64,000 nt of DNA, taken from assembly GCA_964555355.1 (NCBI GenBank), contig CAZKRY010000002.1, forward strand, positions 186,001 to 250,000. The letters are read 5' to 3'. The notes under the pieces were generated by a model that did no database searches, was not told the DNA's origin, and was given only the letters and a program-made list of their open reading frames with translations. The translations under genes were made by a program, and so were the position numbers. The first letter of the stretch is position 1. Each line of letters starts with the position of its first letter. Source of the DNA: CAIKBL01 sp964555355. Lineage in GTDB: Bacteria; Pseudomonadota; Gammaproteobacteria; Ga0077536. This document shows, piece after piece, positions 52,728 to 60,979 of this stretch.

Positions 52728-54656
52728 CTATTCCTCCGTTTGGGCTTCCGCGGTCCGTCGCATTACCTCGTCTGACAAACGAGCGGAGAATTGGGCGATG
52801 GTCATCGATCCCAAGTCTTCTCCTCGGCGGGTTCGGACTGCGATGGTCTGATTTTCGGCTTCGCGCTCGCCGATAATCAGTAGATACGGGACACGTTGCA
52901 GCGTGTGCTCGCGAATCTTAAGCCCGATCTTTTCATTTCTCAAGTCCGAAAGCGCGCGGAAGCCTTGATTTTCCAAGGTTTCCACCACACTCGCGGCATA
53001 ATTTCCAAAGCGTTCGGAGATACTGAGTGCCGCTACCTGTACCGGCGCGAGCCAAGCGGGCAGGTATCCCGCGTAATGTTCGATCAAGATGCCGATGAAG
53101 CGCTCCAACGATCCCAAGATCGCGCGATGAAGCATGACCGGCACGTGCCGATTATTGTCTTCGCCGACGTATTCCGCACCGAGCCGCTCGGGCATCGAAA
53201 AATCGAGCTGGATCGTCCCGCATTGCCACACGCGCGCGAGCGAATCGCGCAACGAAAACTCGATCTTCGGGCCGTAAAACGCCCCTTCGCCAGGCTGTAA
53301 CTCCCATGGAATGCCGATGGTGTTCAGGGCTTGGGTCAGCGCCGCTTCGGCTTTATCCCAGGTCGCTTCCGCCCCCACCCGTTTGGCTGGGCGGGTGGAT
53401 AACTTGACCTGCAAATCACGAAACCCGAAGTCGGCGTAAACGCGGGTCAACAGCGTGATGAAATTGGCGACCTCGGCTTGGATTTGGTCTTCCGTGCAAA
53501 AGATGTGGGCATCGTCTTGCGTGAAGGCCCGCACGCGCATCAGCCCGTGCAAAGCCCCTGACGGCTCATTGCGATGACAGGAGCCGAATTCCGCTAGCCG
53601 CAACGGCAAATCGCGATAGCTCTTGAGACCTTGATTGAATACTTGCACATGCCCCGGACAATTCATCGGTTTGACCGCGAAATCGCGCTCTTCCGAGTCT
53701 GTCACGAACATATTTTCGCGAAAGTTCTCCCAGTGTCCGGAGCGTTTCCACAGGGTGGCATCGAGGATCTGCGGGCAGCGGATCTCGCGATACCCATGCT
53801 TGCGAAGAATTGCGCGCATGTACTGTTCGATCTGCTGCCACAGCGTCCAGCCGCGCTCATGCCAGAAGGCCATGCCGGGCGCTTCTTCCTGGAAATGAAA
53901 TAAATCGAGCTGTTTGCCGATGCGCCGATGGTCTCGCTTTTCCGCTTCCTCGATGCGTTTCAGATAAGCATCGAGCGCTTTTTGATCCGACCACGCCGTG
54001 CCGTAAATTCGCTGAAGCATCTCGTTGCGCGAGTCGCCCCGCCAATAGGCACCGGCGATTTTGGTCAACTTAAACGCTTTGAGTTTGCCGGTGCTTGGAA
54101 TGTGCGGACCACGGCAGAGATCGATGAAATCGCCTTGTTGATACAGCGAAATGTCCTGCTCGGACGGAATGCCGCGAATGATTTCGGCTTTGTATTTCTC
54201 GCCAATCGACTCAAAAAACTCGACGGCGCGATCGCGCGCCCAAACCTTGCGCTCAACCTTTAAGTCTTGTTTGGCGAGTTCCGCCATCTTGGCTTCAAAC
54301 TGCGCCAAGTCTTCCGGCGTGAACGGCCGACTGAACGAAAAATCGTAATAAAAACCATCGTCGATGACCGGGCCGATCGTGACCTGTGCGTCCGGATAGA
54401 TGGACTTGACGGCCTGTGCCAACAAATGCGCCGAACTGTGGCGGATGACTTCAAGGCCATCGGAATCGCTGGCGGTGATCAAACGCACACGCGCGTCGCG
54501 CTCAATTAAATAACTAGCATCGACGGTCTGGCCGTCGACTTCCGCGGCGAGTGTGGCTTTGGCTAAACCGCTCCCGATCGACTGCGCGACTTCCAGCGCG
54601 GTGACGGGTTGCGGATATTGACGGGTGGAGCCGTCCGGCAGCGTGACTGTAAGCAT
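52728..54656 (-). CDS. thrS: Threonine--tRNA ligase
   Basis: 642 aa. TGS domain (LTVTLPDGSTRQYPQPVTAL), editing domain with HSSAHLLAQAV and the zinc-ligand region, class II core (MNCPGHVQVF with the zinc Cys; motif 3 GALERFIGILIEHYAG-like GSLERFIGILIEHYAG), anticodon-binding domain at the C-terminus. The frame is open to 54764, but the first 36 residues are translated tRNA-Val; GAGG 8 bases before the ATG at 54654-54656 fixes the start. Confidence 0.98.
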   Translation of the reverse strand: MLTVTLPDGSTRQYPQPVTALEVAQSIGSGLAKATLAAEVDGQTVDASYLIERDARVRLITASDSDGLEVIRHSSAHLLAQAVKSIYPDAQVTIGPVIDDGFYYDFSFSRPFTPEDLAQFEAKMAELAKQDLKVERKVWARDRAVEFFESIGEKYKAEIIRGIPSEQDISLYQQGDFIDLCRGPHIPSTGKLKAFKLTKIAGAYWRGDSRNEMLQRIYGTAWSDQKALDAYLKRIEEAEKRDHRRIGKQLDLFHFQEEAPGMAFWHERGWTLWQQIEQYMRAILRKHGYREIRCPQILDATLWKRSGHWENFRENMFVTDSEERDFAVKPMNCPGHVQVFNQGLKSYRDLPLRLAEFGSCHRNEPSGALHGLMRVRAFTQDDAHIFCTEDQIQAEVANFITLLTRVYADFGFRDLQVKLSTRPAKRVGAEATWDKAEAALTQALNTIGIPWELQPGEGAFYGPKIEFSLRDSLARVWQCGTIQLDFSMPERLGAEYVGEDNNRHVPVMLHRAILGSLERFIGILIEHYAGYLPAWLAPVQVAALSISERFGNYAASVVETLENQGFRALSDLRNEKIGLKIREHTLQRVPYLLIIGEREAENQTIAVRTRRGEDLGSMTIAQFSARLSDEVMRRTAEAQTEE

Positions 54657-54719
54657 GACAAATACCTCGGCGACCTGTACGAGGGGTCCGTTATCCGAAT
54701 TGGAGATAAAACTGAAATT

Positions 54720-54796
54720 TGGTAGGCGCGATTGGACTCGAACCAACGACCCCCACCATGTCAAGGTGGTGCTCTAACCAGCTGAGCTACGCGCCT
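54720..54796 (-). tRNA. tRNA-Val (anticodon GAC)
   Basis: 77 bases with encoded CCA. Acceptor stem AGGCGCG/CGCGCCT, D-arm GCTCAGCTGGTTAGAGC, anticodon stem CCACC/GGTGG with loop TTGACAT (GAC), T-loop GTTCGAGTC. Lies between uvrB and thrS on the same strand. Confidence 0.95.
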
Positions 54797-54862
54797 AAGG
54801 GCAAATCAATCAGGGGCGCGAGCATAGCCGAAAAGATTAGCCCGCGCCAAGCGTGAGCCCCT

Positions 54863-56887
54863 CTATAGCGGCATTTCGAACTGACTCTTTTTGATTCTCT
54901 GAATCTCATCACGGATCCGCGCCGCCTCCTCAAACTCGAGATCGCGCGCGTGCGAATACATTTCGGCTTCCAGGCGTTTGAGCTTGCTGGCCAGCTGCTC
55001 AGGCGACAGGGTCGCGTATTCGGCAGCCGCTTCCGCCACCCGCCGCGCCCCGCCCCGCCGTCCAGCGGCCGGATTGACGTACGCGCCTTCCAAAATATCC
55101 GCAACACTTTTATGGATCCCTTGCGGCACGATCCCGTGTTCCTGATTGAACGCAACCTGCACTTTGCGCCGCCGTTCCATTTCGTCGATTGCGCGGGTAA
55201 TCGAACCTGTTATTTGGTCGGCATATAGGATTGCGCGTCCCGCAATATTGCGCGCGGCGCGGCCGACGGTTTGGATAAGCGAGCGGTCGGAACGCAAGAA
55301 ACCTTCTTTGTCCGCATCGAGCACCGCGACCAAGGACACCTCGGGGATATCCAAACCTTCGCGCAGTAGGTTAATCCCGATCAAGACGTCGAATTCGCCG
55401 AGCCGAAGATCGCGAATGATCTCCACCCGCTCCACCGTATCGATATCGGAATGCAGATAACGCACCTTAACGCCATGCTCGGCGAGGTATTCGGTCAGAT
55501 CCTCTGACATACGTTTGGTTAACGTCGTCACCAGCACGCGCTCGCCGCGCGCTACCGTGAGCGTGATTTCGGACAACAGGTCGTCCACCTGCGTGCTCGC
55601 TGGGCGAATGACTACCTCCGGATCGATGAGGCCGGTCGGGCGCACCACCAATTCCACCGTTTGGCCTGACCATTCGCCTTCGTACGGCCCCGGGGTGGCG
55701 GAGACGAAAATGATCTGCGGCGATAGGCGCTCCCACTCATCAAAGCGCAACGGACGATTATCGAGTGCACACGGCAGTCTAAAGCCGTACTCGACCAGGT
55801 TTTCTTTACGCGCGCGATCGCCCCGATACATGCCGCCGAGCTGGGGGATGGTGACATGGCTTTCATCGATGACCAGCAGCGTATTGGCCGGCAGGTAATC
55901 GAATAAAGTCGGCGGCGGCTCACCGGGCTTACGGCCGGACAGATGCCGCGAGTAGTTTTCGATTCCCGAGCAGTAGCCGATTTCGGCCATCATCTCGATA
56001 TCAAAGCGCGTGCGTTGTTCGAGCCGCTGCGCCTCCAACAGTTTCCCGGCATCACGCAGTTCTTTTAGGCGATCGCGCAATTCGTCTTTAATCGCTTCCA
56101 CCGCATTAAGCACCGTCTCGCGGCTCGTCACGTAATGCGACTTTGGGTACACCGTAAACCGTGGTAGTTGGCGGAAGACCTCGCCGGTCAACGGATCGAA
56201 CTGCGCGAGGGTTTCGATTTCATCGTCGAACATCTGTACGCGTAGCGCGTCTCGTTCGGATTCCGCCGGAAAAATATCGATGACATCGCCCCGCACCCGA
56301 TAGGTTCCGCGTGCGAGTTCAAGTTCGTTCCGCACGTACTGCAGCTCGGTGAGCCGCTTCAAGATCTGCCGCTGCGAGATCCGATCGCCCCGCCGCAAAT
56401 GCAGAATCATGCCGTGGTATTCACCCGGATCGCCCAAGCCGTAAATCGCGGACACGGTCGCCACGATGATGGTGTCTTGCCGCTCCAACAGCGCCTTGGT
56501 CGCGGAGAGCCGCATTTGTTCGATGTGATCGTTGATCGACGCGTCTTTTTCAATATAGGTATCGGACGCGGGAACGTACGCTTCCGGTTGATAATAGTCG
56601 TAATAGGAAACGAAATACTCGACCGCGTTATGCGGAAAAAACTCGCGCATCTCGCCGTAGAGTTGCGCCGCGAGCGTTTTATTGGGCGCCAGCACCAAGG
56701 TCGTGCGCTGGACGCGCTGAATGACATTCGCGATCGTGAAAGTCTTGCCGGAGCCCGTGACGCCCAGCAACGTTTGATGCGACAGGCCATTCTCCAGGCC
56801 CTCGATCAGCGCTTCGATCGCCTGAGGCTGCCCGCCGGCGGGCGCAAATCGTGATTCAAGTTGAAGCCGTCTTTCCATGGCGGGCAT
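54863..56887 (-). CDS. uvrB: UvrABC system protein B (excinuclease subunit)
   Basis: 674 aa, full length. Walker A LLGVTGSGKTFT, beta-hairpin region VSYYDYYQPEAYVP, helicase motifs DESHVTIPQ and SLIQTVGRAARN, and the C-terminal UVR domain (LKRLEAEMYSHARDLEFEEA) that contacts UvrC. It verifies DNA damage in nucleotide excision repair. The first ATG is at 56885-56887; another three codons later is equally possible. Confidence 0.98.
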   Translation of the reverse strand: MPAMERRLQLESRFAPAGGQPQAIEALIEGLENGLSHQTLLGVTGSGKTFTIANVIQRVQRTTLVLAPNKTLAAQLYGEMREFFPHNAVEYFVSYYDYYQPEAYVPASDTYIEKDASINDHIEQMRLSATKALLERQDTIIVATVSAIYGLGDPGEYHGMILHLRRGDRISQRQILKRLTELQYVRNELELARGTYRVRGDVIDIFPAESERDALRVQMFDDEIETLAQFDPLTGEVFRQLPRFTVYPKSHYVTSRETVLNAVEAIKDELRDRLKELRDAGKLLEAQRLEQRTRFDIEMMAEIGYCSGIENYSRHLSGRKPGEPPPTLFDYLPANTLLVIDESHVTIPQLGGMYRGDRARKENLVEYGFRLPCALDNRPLRFDEWERLSPQIIFVSATPGPYEGEWSGQTVELVVRPTGLIDPEVVIRPASTQVDDLLSEITLTVARGERVLVTTLTKRMSEDLTEYLAEHGVKVRYLHSDIDTVERVEIIRDLRLGEFDVLIGINLLREGLDIPEVSLVAVLDADKEGFLRSDRSLIQTVGRAARNIAGRAILYADQITGSITRAIDEMERRRKVQVAFNQEHGIVPQGIHKSVADILEGAYVNPAAGRRGGARRVAEAAAEYATLSPEQLASKLKRLEAEMYSHARDLEFEEAARIRDEIQRIKKSQFEMPL

Positions 56888-57023
56888 TCTAGTGCGGCCA
56901 TCAACAATTGCGTGTGCCGTTATCGTCCGACATCCGTGATAGCGCGCAAACGATTGCGCATTCCCCAGCCGCGTCGGTTGACCCTGCTAGGTTGACTCAT
57001 TACCATGTGCCGCCTTCGACAAT

Positions 57024-57099
<76 letters not shown>

Positions 57100-57182
57100 G
57101 TTTTAAATCAAGAACTTACCGATGATTCTTGAGCCCAAAATACCCTCGCGATTTTCGCCCCGGGTAGCCATGGGGGAGCCAC

Positions 57183-57662
57183 ATGCTGGACATGATCGCT
57201 GGTGCCGTTCAAGCCCTGCAAACTGCCAAGGCTGCCGGAGATTCCGCCATGGCTCTCCACGGAAAGCTTTCGGCCCTCTCACAGTCTGTTTCGTCTATCG
57301 AAATTCGCGAGCAGCTTGTCGCACTTCGTGAACAGCTTGTCGAAGTCCGAAACGCCAATATCACCTTGTCCGAGAAGCTCGCAGAACTCGAACGCAGCCA
57401 GCGAATGAGAGAGCAACTTACATTCGACGATCCAGTTTACTGGCAGATTCTCGATGGCGCGAAAGTCGGCCCATTTTGTTCATCCTGTTGGGATGGGAAA
57501 ACGACACTGGTGCGGCTCCATAACAACCCGTACCGCGGCTACCCGATATGGGACTGTCCCGTGTGCAGAATGACGTTTCACAGCCAACAAGCCCTTCAAG
57601 CGCAAGACGCCGACGTTCGCGCACATAACGAGGCGCTAAGAGATTCCTACGAAAGAATTTGA
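57183..57662 (+). CDS. Hypothetical protein with coiled coil and zinc-ribbon-like C-terminus
   Basis: 159 aa, family not recognised by me. Residues ~5-80 are a helical coiled coil (EIREQLVALREQLVEVRNAN). The C-terminal half has two Cys pairs, CSSCWDG and CPVC, about 25 residues apart, a likely zinc ribbon. GGGGGAG lies 4 bases before the ATG. Similar small proteins occur in prophages and integrated elements. First gene after the tRNA-Asn. Confidence 0.75.
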   Translation: MLDMIAGAVQALQTAKAAGDSAMALHGKLSALSQSVSSIEIREQLVALREQLVEVRNANITLSEKLAELERSQRMREQLTFDDPVYWQILDGAKVGPFCSSCWDGKTTLVRLHNNPYRGYPIWDCPVCRMTFHSQQALQAQDADVRAHNEALRDSYERI

Positions 57663-57712
57663 GTTACGGAACAATCCCAATCTAGACTCACCGGCGCGCG
57701 TATCGCCCCACC

Positions 57713-57735
57713 CATCCCGGCAGACTTCCGGGATG
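57713..57735 (+). other. Hairpin overlapping the start of the next small gene
   Basis: Perfect 8-bp stem CATCCCGG/CCGGGATG with a 7-base loop. The last three bases of the stem are the ATG of the next frame (57733), so the start codon would be base-paired in the mRNA. It could also stop transcripts from the preceding gene, but no T-tract follows. Confidence 0.55.
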
Positions 57736-57975
57736 CGACACACCACCGAATCCCGCTTCTGCTGCGCGCTGTGTGGCTCACACCAGTACGAGGCTGTGAT
57801 CGTCACCCTACCGAGCGGAGCCGCTCACAAATCGTCGCTGTTCGAATGTGCCGGCTGCTCGGTCGTGTTTCGTGACAAAGACAAGTTCACGCGACGCGCC
57901 AAGTACCACCAAAACCCAACGGCAGAAGGCGCCAGCGGCCAGTACATGGAAGAGCTGCCGCCACGACCGAATTAA
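57733..57975 (+). CDS. Small zinc-ribbon protein
   Basis: 80 aa, unknown function. Two CxxC pairs (CALCGS and CAGCSV, about 26 residues apart) make a zinc ribbon likely; the rest is basic. The ATG lies inside a hairpin (57713-57735) and has no obvious ribosome-binding site, so the start is uncertain. Stop codon at 57973-57975 overlaps the T-tract of the convergent terminator. Confidence 0.6.
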   Translation: MRHTTESRFCCALCGSHQYEAVIVTLPSGAAHKSSLFECAGCSVVFRDKDKFTRRAKYHQNPTAEGASGQYMEELPPRPN

Positions 57976-57999
57976 AAACCCCAGCTCGAGACCGGGGTT
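57971..57999 (-). terminator. Intrinsic terminator of the element's minus-strand operon
   Basis: On the minus strand: AACCCC, 11-base loop, GGGGTT, then TTTAAT. It is about 20 bases past the stop of the excisionase-like gene and convergent with the small zinc-ribbon gene. Confidence 0.75.
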
Positions 58000-58019
58000 G
58001 ATTCCAAACAACGATTAAC

Positions 58020-58295
58020 TCAGCGCTGCCGGAGTCGCTTTGGTGCTAACAGTTTGTCGAGCTCGGCGGTTGTCGAACTGTACGTCAACCTAGTGACCGT
58101 GCCCGCGCTTTCTGGTCGGCATGAAGGTTGCTCCAACGCCACAATCGCGCGCTGTACAGCAGCCTCCGTAAACCGCCACCCGCGCCGGCTCGGCGTCAAC
58201 CGTACCGCATCCAGCTTTCCGGCGTCCACGAGGCGCCAGACCGTTTTCGCGGAGACTGCTAATTGCTTAGCTACCTGATCGGCTGTTAGTAGCAT
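58020..58295 (-). CDS. Excisionase/AlpA-like DNA-binding protein
   Basis: 91 aa. MerR-type short helix-turn-helix: LLTADQVAKQLAVSAKTVWR then WRFTEAAVQRAIVAL, the layout of excisionase-family and AlpA-like proteins that regulate or assist excision of integrated elements. GAGG lies 6 bases before the ATG. It is the last gene of the minus-strand set, beside the probable attachment end. Confidence 0.85.
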   Translation of the reverse strand: MLLTADQVAKQLAVSAKTVWRLVDAGKLDAVRLTPSRRGWRFTEAAVQRAIVALEQPSCRPESAGTVTRLTYSSTTAELDKLLAPKRLRQR

Positions 58296-58313
58296 TTTTC
58301 ACCTCGCCTAGCG

Positions 58314-58772
58314 CTAGTCGTGTGTCAGCGCACGTACGCCAAATTGCTTAAGCAGTTTGCTCACCATAGCAAGGGTTCTTTTTCCGCCCAGGTACTCCCG
58401 TTCTTTCGTCCATCCTCTGCGGTCTTCAACGCATTCGGTGTAATACGTAAGCTGGAAGAATCCGTCACTGCGACAATCTAAGGAGAAAGTTCTAGCGTAT
58501 TCCATCGGCGTCGCTGGCGCTTTCCTTCGCCCGTCGCTGCTCGCTTCAAACATCGCGTTCGTCGCAAGCCCCGCATTGAGTAGGGCATCTTTCGATGCGA
58601 TGTAGCAGATGATCTCCTGCGCAAAGAGAACGTCTCCTTCACCATTCTTCTCGCCGTGGATTTCAGCCCACGCTATGTTCACTCCAGGGTATCGGGCGCG
58701 GAGTACTCTACGAAAACTAAGCAGTGGGACAGTGAATCCCTTACGGGTCCGTTGCGCATTGGTCTTGCTCAT
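58314..58772 (-). CDS. Hypothetical protein of the element
   Basis: 152 aa, not recognised. No signal peptide, helices or Cys clusters; a mixed alpha/beta composition (VNIAWAEIHGEKNGEGDVLF). GGAGG lies 7 bases before the ATG, so it is a real gene by translation signals. It ends 18 bases before the excisionase-like gene. Confidence 0.75.
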   Translation of the reverse strand: MSKTNAQRTRKGFTVPLLSFRRVLRARYPGVNIAWAEIHGEKNGEGDVLFAQEIICYIASKDALLNAGLATNAMFEASSDGRRKAPATPMEYARTFSLDCRSDGFFQLTYYTECVEDRRGWTKEREYLGGKRTLAMVSKLLKQFGVRALTHD

Positions 58773-58888
58773 CTGATTGCCTCCAATAACGGCGATCTGA
58801 GGCGTAGATGCGCGCGGTTATCGCGCGGGGATCGTAGAATGGCGGTAGCCATCGCTAGCACCTCTGATCAGGTGTGAAATGGTGGTTA

Positions 58889-58922
58889 GGTCCCGGCGAG
58901 TGCTGGAACACTTACCGGGACC
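58889..58922. repeat. Long imperfect palindrome in the element
   Basis: GGTCCCGG at 58889-58896 pairs with CCGGGACC at 58915-58922; after one mismatch GAGTG pairs with CACTT (one wobble), leaving a 6-base loop. It lies in the 221-base gap between two minus-strand genes (58773-58993). No T-tract on either side. It may be a protein-binding site, a processing site or a transcript-stabilising hairpin. Confidence 0.75.
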
Positions 58923-58993
58923 GTTCAAAACTACGCCTTCTCGGTGCCACCGACAAGGGCTTGCTCGCACGTGGCCTCTAGAGTCCATCGGGA

Positions 58994-59323
58994 CTATCCC
59001 TCAAGGAAAGCTTTCTGCGCAGCGGTTAGCGCGTCGATATCAGGCTCGACGCCGGTGGCTTCGGCCAATAAATCTACAACGTCTAGCAAGGGCTCAGCGG
59101 CCCGGAACGCTCTCGTCATGAGGGCCTCTCCAATCTCCTCGAAAATGCGATCACCGGCGTTCTCGAAGTCGGTGTCTCGCGCGTGCCGAATCAAATCGCA
59201 ATAACGTTGAAGCTCGGCCAGGGCACCCGCCAAGGTCTGCAATTTGCAGAGTGCAAACCGCGTCTCGCTGATCGGATCTACCGGTCGCAGCGAACGGATG
59301 TTCGTGTCGTCGTCGGCGCTCAT
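58994..59323 (-). CDS. Hypothetical phage-like protein
   Basis: 109 aa, mostly helical and acidic, family not recognised. Its start overlaps the stop of the tail-protein-like gene by ATGA, so it is probably a small tail- or assembly-related protein of the same module. No ribosome-binding site of its own, consistent with coupling. Confidence 0.7.
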   Translation of the reverse strand: MSADDDTNIRSLRPVDPISETRFALCKLQTLAGALAELQRYCDLIRHARDTDFENAGDRIFEEIGEALMTRAFRAAEPLLDVVDLLAEATGVEPDIDALTAAQKAFLEG

Positions 59324-59982
59324 CGCGTCGGCAACCGAGCAATGCGCCGTTGCAAATCCTGCTCGAAGATTCGCTTCAGTCGAGTTCCGGAAAGCACTTG
59401 GACATGCCTCGCGAAGATGCGATCTGCGTCCGGCTGTAGCGGGATTTTCACCCGCTCTAGCGGCAGTCGCTTCGCTCTTGTACCTCCGATAATCTTGCGC
59501 TCGTACACGCCTCGATGGCCCGATGACATCTTCGCGCTGAACGCATGCGGGAAGCGCTGTCCCGCGGCCGACACACCACCGCGCTTCAGCGCACGAGGTG
59601 ACAGTTTGTCGATGGGCATCCCGGCGGTGAGCGTGACCAGCGTCGCGTACGGTTGCCTCTGATTCGCTCGAATCAATCTGGTACGTTTCTGGAGCGCACG
59701 CACGGGGATCCGCTTTGTCTTCGCCAGCTCACGCAAGCCGGCCGTGCGAGCCTCGGCCGCAACCTTGTTGACGGCCGCAAGGTGGGCTCGCTGAATCTGA
59801 CGCTCGACACCTTTCAAGTGACGACGCATCGGACTGAAATCAACTTTGACGGTGAGTCCGAACCCTTGTCGGATTTTATTGAGGCTCTGCTCAACTTGCA
59901 GTGCCACGCTCTGCAGGGCGTTGTTTCGAGCACGGATTGCGGCGCCAGCAGCGAACCGCACCAGAATGAGAGGCAGAGCCAT
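59320..59982 (-). CDS. Phage minor tail protein (gpZ-like)
   Basis: About 220 aa. Basic and helical in the N-terminal half (HLKGVERQIQRAHLAAVNKV, EARTAGLRELAKTKRIPVRA), the pattern of the prophage minor tail protein Z / tail-completion family; the C-terminal half has FPHAFSAKMSSGHRGVYER, also typical (a mature FPNAFIA-like motif). I place the start at the ATG at 59980-59982, with AGGGG 8 bases upstream. A 37-base repeated element precedes it. The assignment rests on pattern memory, so moderately sure. Confidence 0.75.
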   Translation of the reverse strand: MALPLILVRFAAGAAIRARNNALQSVALQVEQSLNKIRQGFGLTVKVDFSPMRRHLKGVERQIQRAHLAAVNKVAAEARTAGLRELAKTKRIPVRALQKRTRLIRANQRQPYATLVTLTAGMPIDKLSPRALKRGGVSAAGQRFPHAFSAKMSSGHRGVYERKIIGGTRAKRLPLERVKIPLQPDADRIFARHVQVLSGTRLKRIFEQDLQRRIARLPTR

Positions 59983-60011
59983 CGTCAAGTCCCCTTCACT
60001 GATTCAAGATT

Positions 60012-60048
60012 GCCGGCCGCGCGATGGTTCGGTTCAAGCCATATTCGA
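60012..60048. repeat. Direct repeat copy B, upstream of the tail-protein gene
   Basis: 37 bases nearly identical to 60258-60295 (one indel and a few substitutions), both containing GCGATGGTTCG and AAGCCATATTCGA. On the minus strand it ends 30 bases before the tail-protein start. Confidence 0.85.
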
Positions 60049-60058
60049 GAGCACGCAT

Positions 60059-60232
60059 TCAGACTTTGCGGCCGGTTGAACTCAACGCCAACCGTGCCCT
60101 GTTGTGCTGAAGTTGTCGCAACTGTTCTCGTGCTTTCGCGGTTTTTAGGAGCAAAACGAGGTTTATAGATCGCGCGCCGTTGCGCTCAACAGTAACAAGG
60201 CTTTCCCCTCGGATGTGCTTTTTCGTGGTCAT
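60059..60232 (-). CDS. Small hypothetical protein (57 aa)
   Basis: 57 aa, below usual ORF cut-offs. Starts MTTKKHIRGESLVTVERNG and ends RLALSSTGRKV. GGAGG lies 7 bases before the ATG, and the ATG overlaps the preceding frame's stop as ATGA. The middle (NLVLLLKTAKAREQLRQLQH) is a helical, coiled-coil-like stretch. The -1 frame after CTCCTAAAAACC is also open down to the next gene, so a frameshifted longer product cannot be excluded. Confidence 0.65.
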   Translation of the reverse strand: MTTKKHIRGESLVTVERNGARSINLVLLLKTAKAREQLRQLQHNRARLALSSTGRKV

Positions 60233-60426
60233 AGCGTGACCTCCTCAGTCATAAATCGCCGGCCGTGCGATGGTTCGAATGCAAGCCATATTCGAATGAC
60301 ATCGCCGCCGGCTGTCGGTAAGGTCCGACTTACCTCGAGCGCTGGTCTCGCAAAAAGGAGAATTAAGACCACGCCCGATGGCGGAGTTATTTGACGCGTG
60401 CCACTCCCGCCTAACGCACGCCGCAC
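60229..60426 (-). CDS. Possible small protein (65 aa), coupled to the next gene
   Basis: GTG start with GGGAAG about 6 bases upstream; its stop overlaps the next ATG (ATGA). No family. The competing frame 60245-60457 covers the same DNA, and the 3' part contains a direct repeat, so this may be a leader or a decayed duplicate instead of a gene. Confidence 0.35.
   Translation of the reverse strand: MRRALGGSGTRQITPPSGVVLILLFARPALEVSRTLPTAGGDVIRIWLAFEPSHGRRFMTEEVTL
60258..60295. repeat. Direct repeat copy A, upstream of the 57-aa gene
   Basis: 38 bases, partner of 60012-60048. On the minus strand it ends 26 bases before the ATG of the 57-aa protein, the same position relative to a start codon as copy B. 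Confidence 0.85.
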
Positions 60427-60459
60427 AGGAGGCTTCCCGCACGGTAAACGTCACCAACG

Positions 60460-60669
60460 TTAGCCATAATTAACAAGCGCTTTTCGTCGCTTGCCGCGCG
60501 GGGAGTCGTCTGGTGCGGTACGACATGTCTCGCACACCAGGACAACCCCATTAGCCGACCGAATCACAAATGGCCGTTTCGTTCCCAACACTTGGCGGCA
60601 TACGGTGCATGTCGGGTTATCCTTGTGTATCGCAATCCGCTGTAATGGCGACATAAATTTGTATTGCAT
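60460..60669 (-). CDS. Small zinc-finger-like protein
   Basis: 69 aa. Two CxxC motifs (CTVCRQ and CETCRT, about 24 residues apart) suggest a zinc finger of the kind common in phage genomes. TAGGAG lies 8 bases before the ATG at 60667-60669, and its TAG is the stop of the preceding gene, so translation is coupled. An ATG two codons earlier is too close to that site. Confidence 0.7.
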   Translation of the reverse strand: MQYKFMSPLQRIAIHKDNPTCTVCRQVLGTKRPFVIRSANGVVLVCETCRTAPDDSPRGKRRKALVNYG

Positions 60670-60680
60670 TGACATGTCTC

Positions 60681-60914
60681 CTAGTTGGGCAACGAAACCA
60701 CGCCCGCTTGCGCAAGGAATTGCGCGTGCTCTGCGGATCTGGCTCTGCCATCACGAATTAATTTCGCAATCACTTTCTCTCGCGCTCGACTCATCCCGGG
60801 GTCTGCCCGTCTCAGTGAGTGTTCGATATAACGCTCACTGCGGCGTGGGTCCGGTGCGGCGGGTTCGCCGCGACCTTGCCCCGGGAGTCGAAACATTGTT
60901 TCGTGCTCGTACAT
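60681..60914 (-). CDS. Hypothetical protein of the element
   Basis: 77 aa, basic, with a Pro/Gly-rich start and a helical end (EKVIAKLIRDGRARSAEHAQ). Not recognised. AAAGGA lies about 5-7 bases before the ATG, and its stop forms part of the next ribosome-binding site. It follows the capsid gene by 65 bases. Confidence 0.65.
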   Translation of the reverse strand: MYEHETMFRLPGQGRGEPAAPDPRRSERYIEHSLRRADPGMSRAREKVIAKLIRDGRARSAEHAQFLAQAGVVSLPN

Positions 60915-60979
60915 CTCGATCCTTTCTTTGCTAGAGCGCCCGCAGGCGCTCGTTGTTCGCTATCTCTAAACCGGTACGG

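Noticed and set aside
54657..54764. 36-residue N-terminal extension of thrS
   Set aside because: These residues are the translated tRNA-Val; a ribosome-binding site marks the later ATG.
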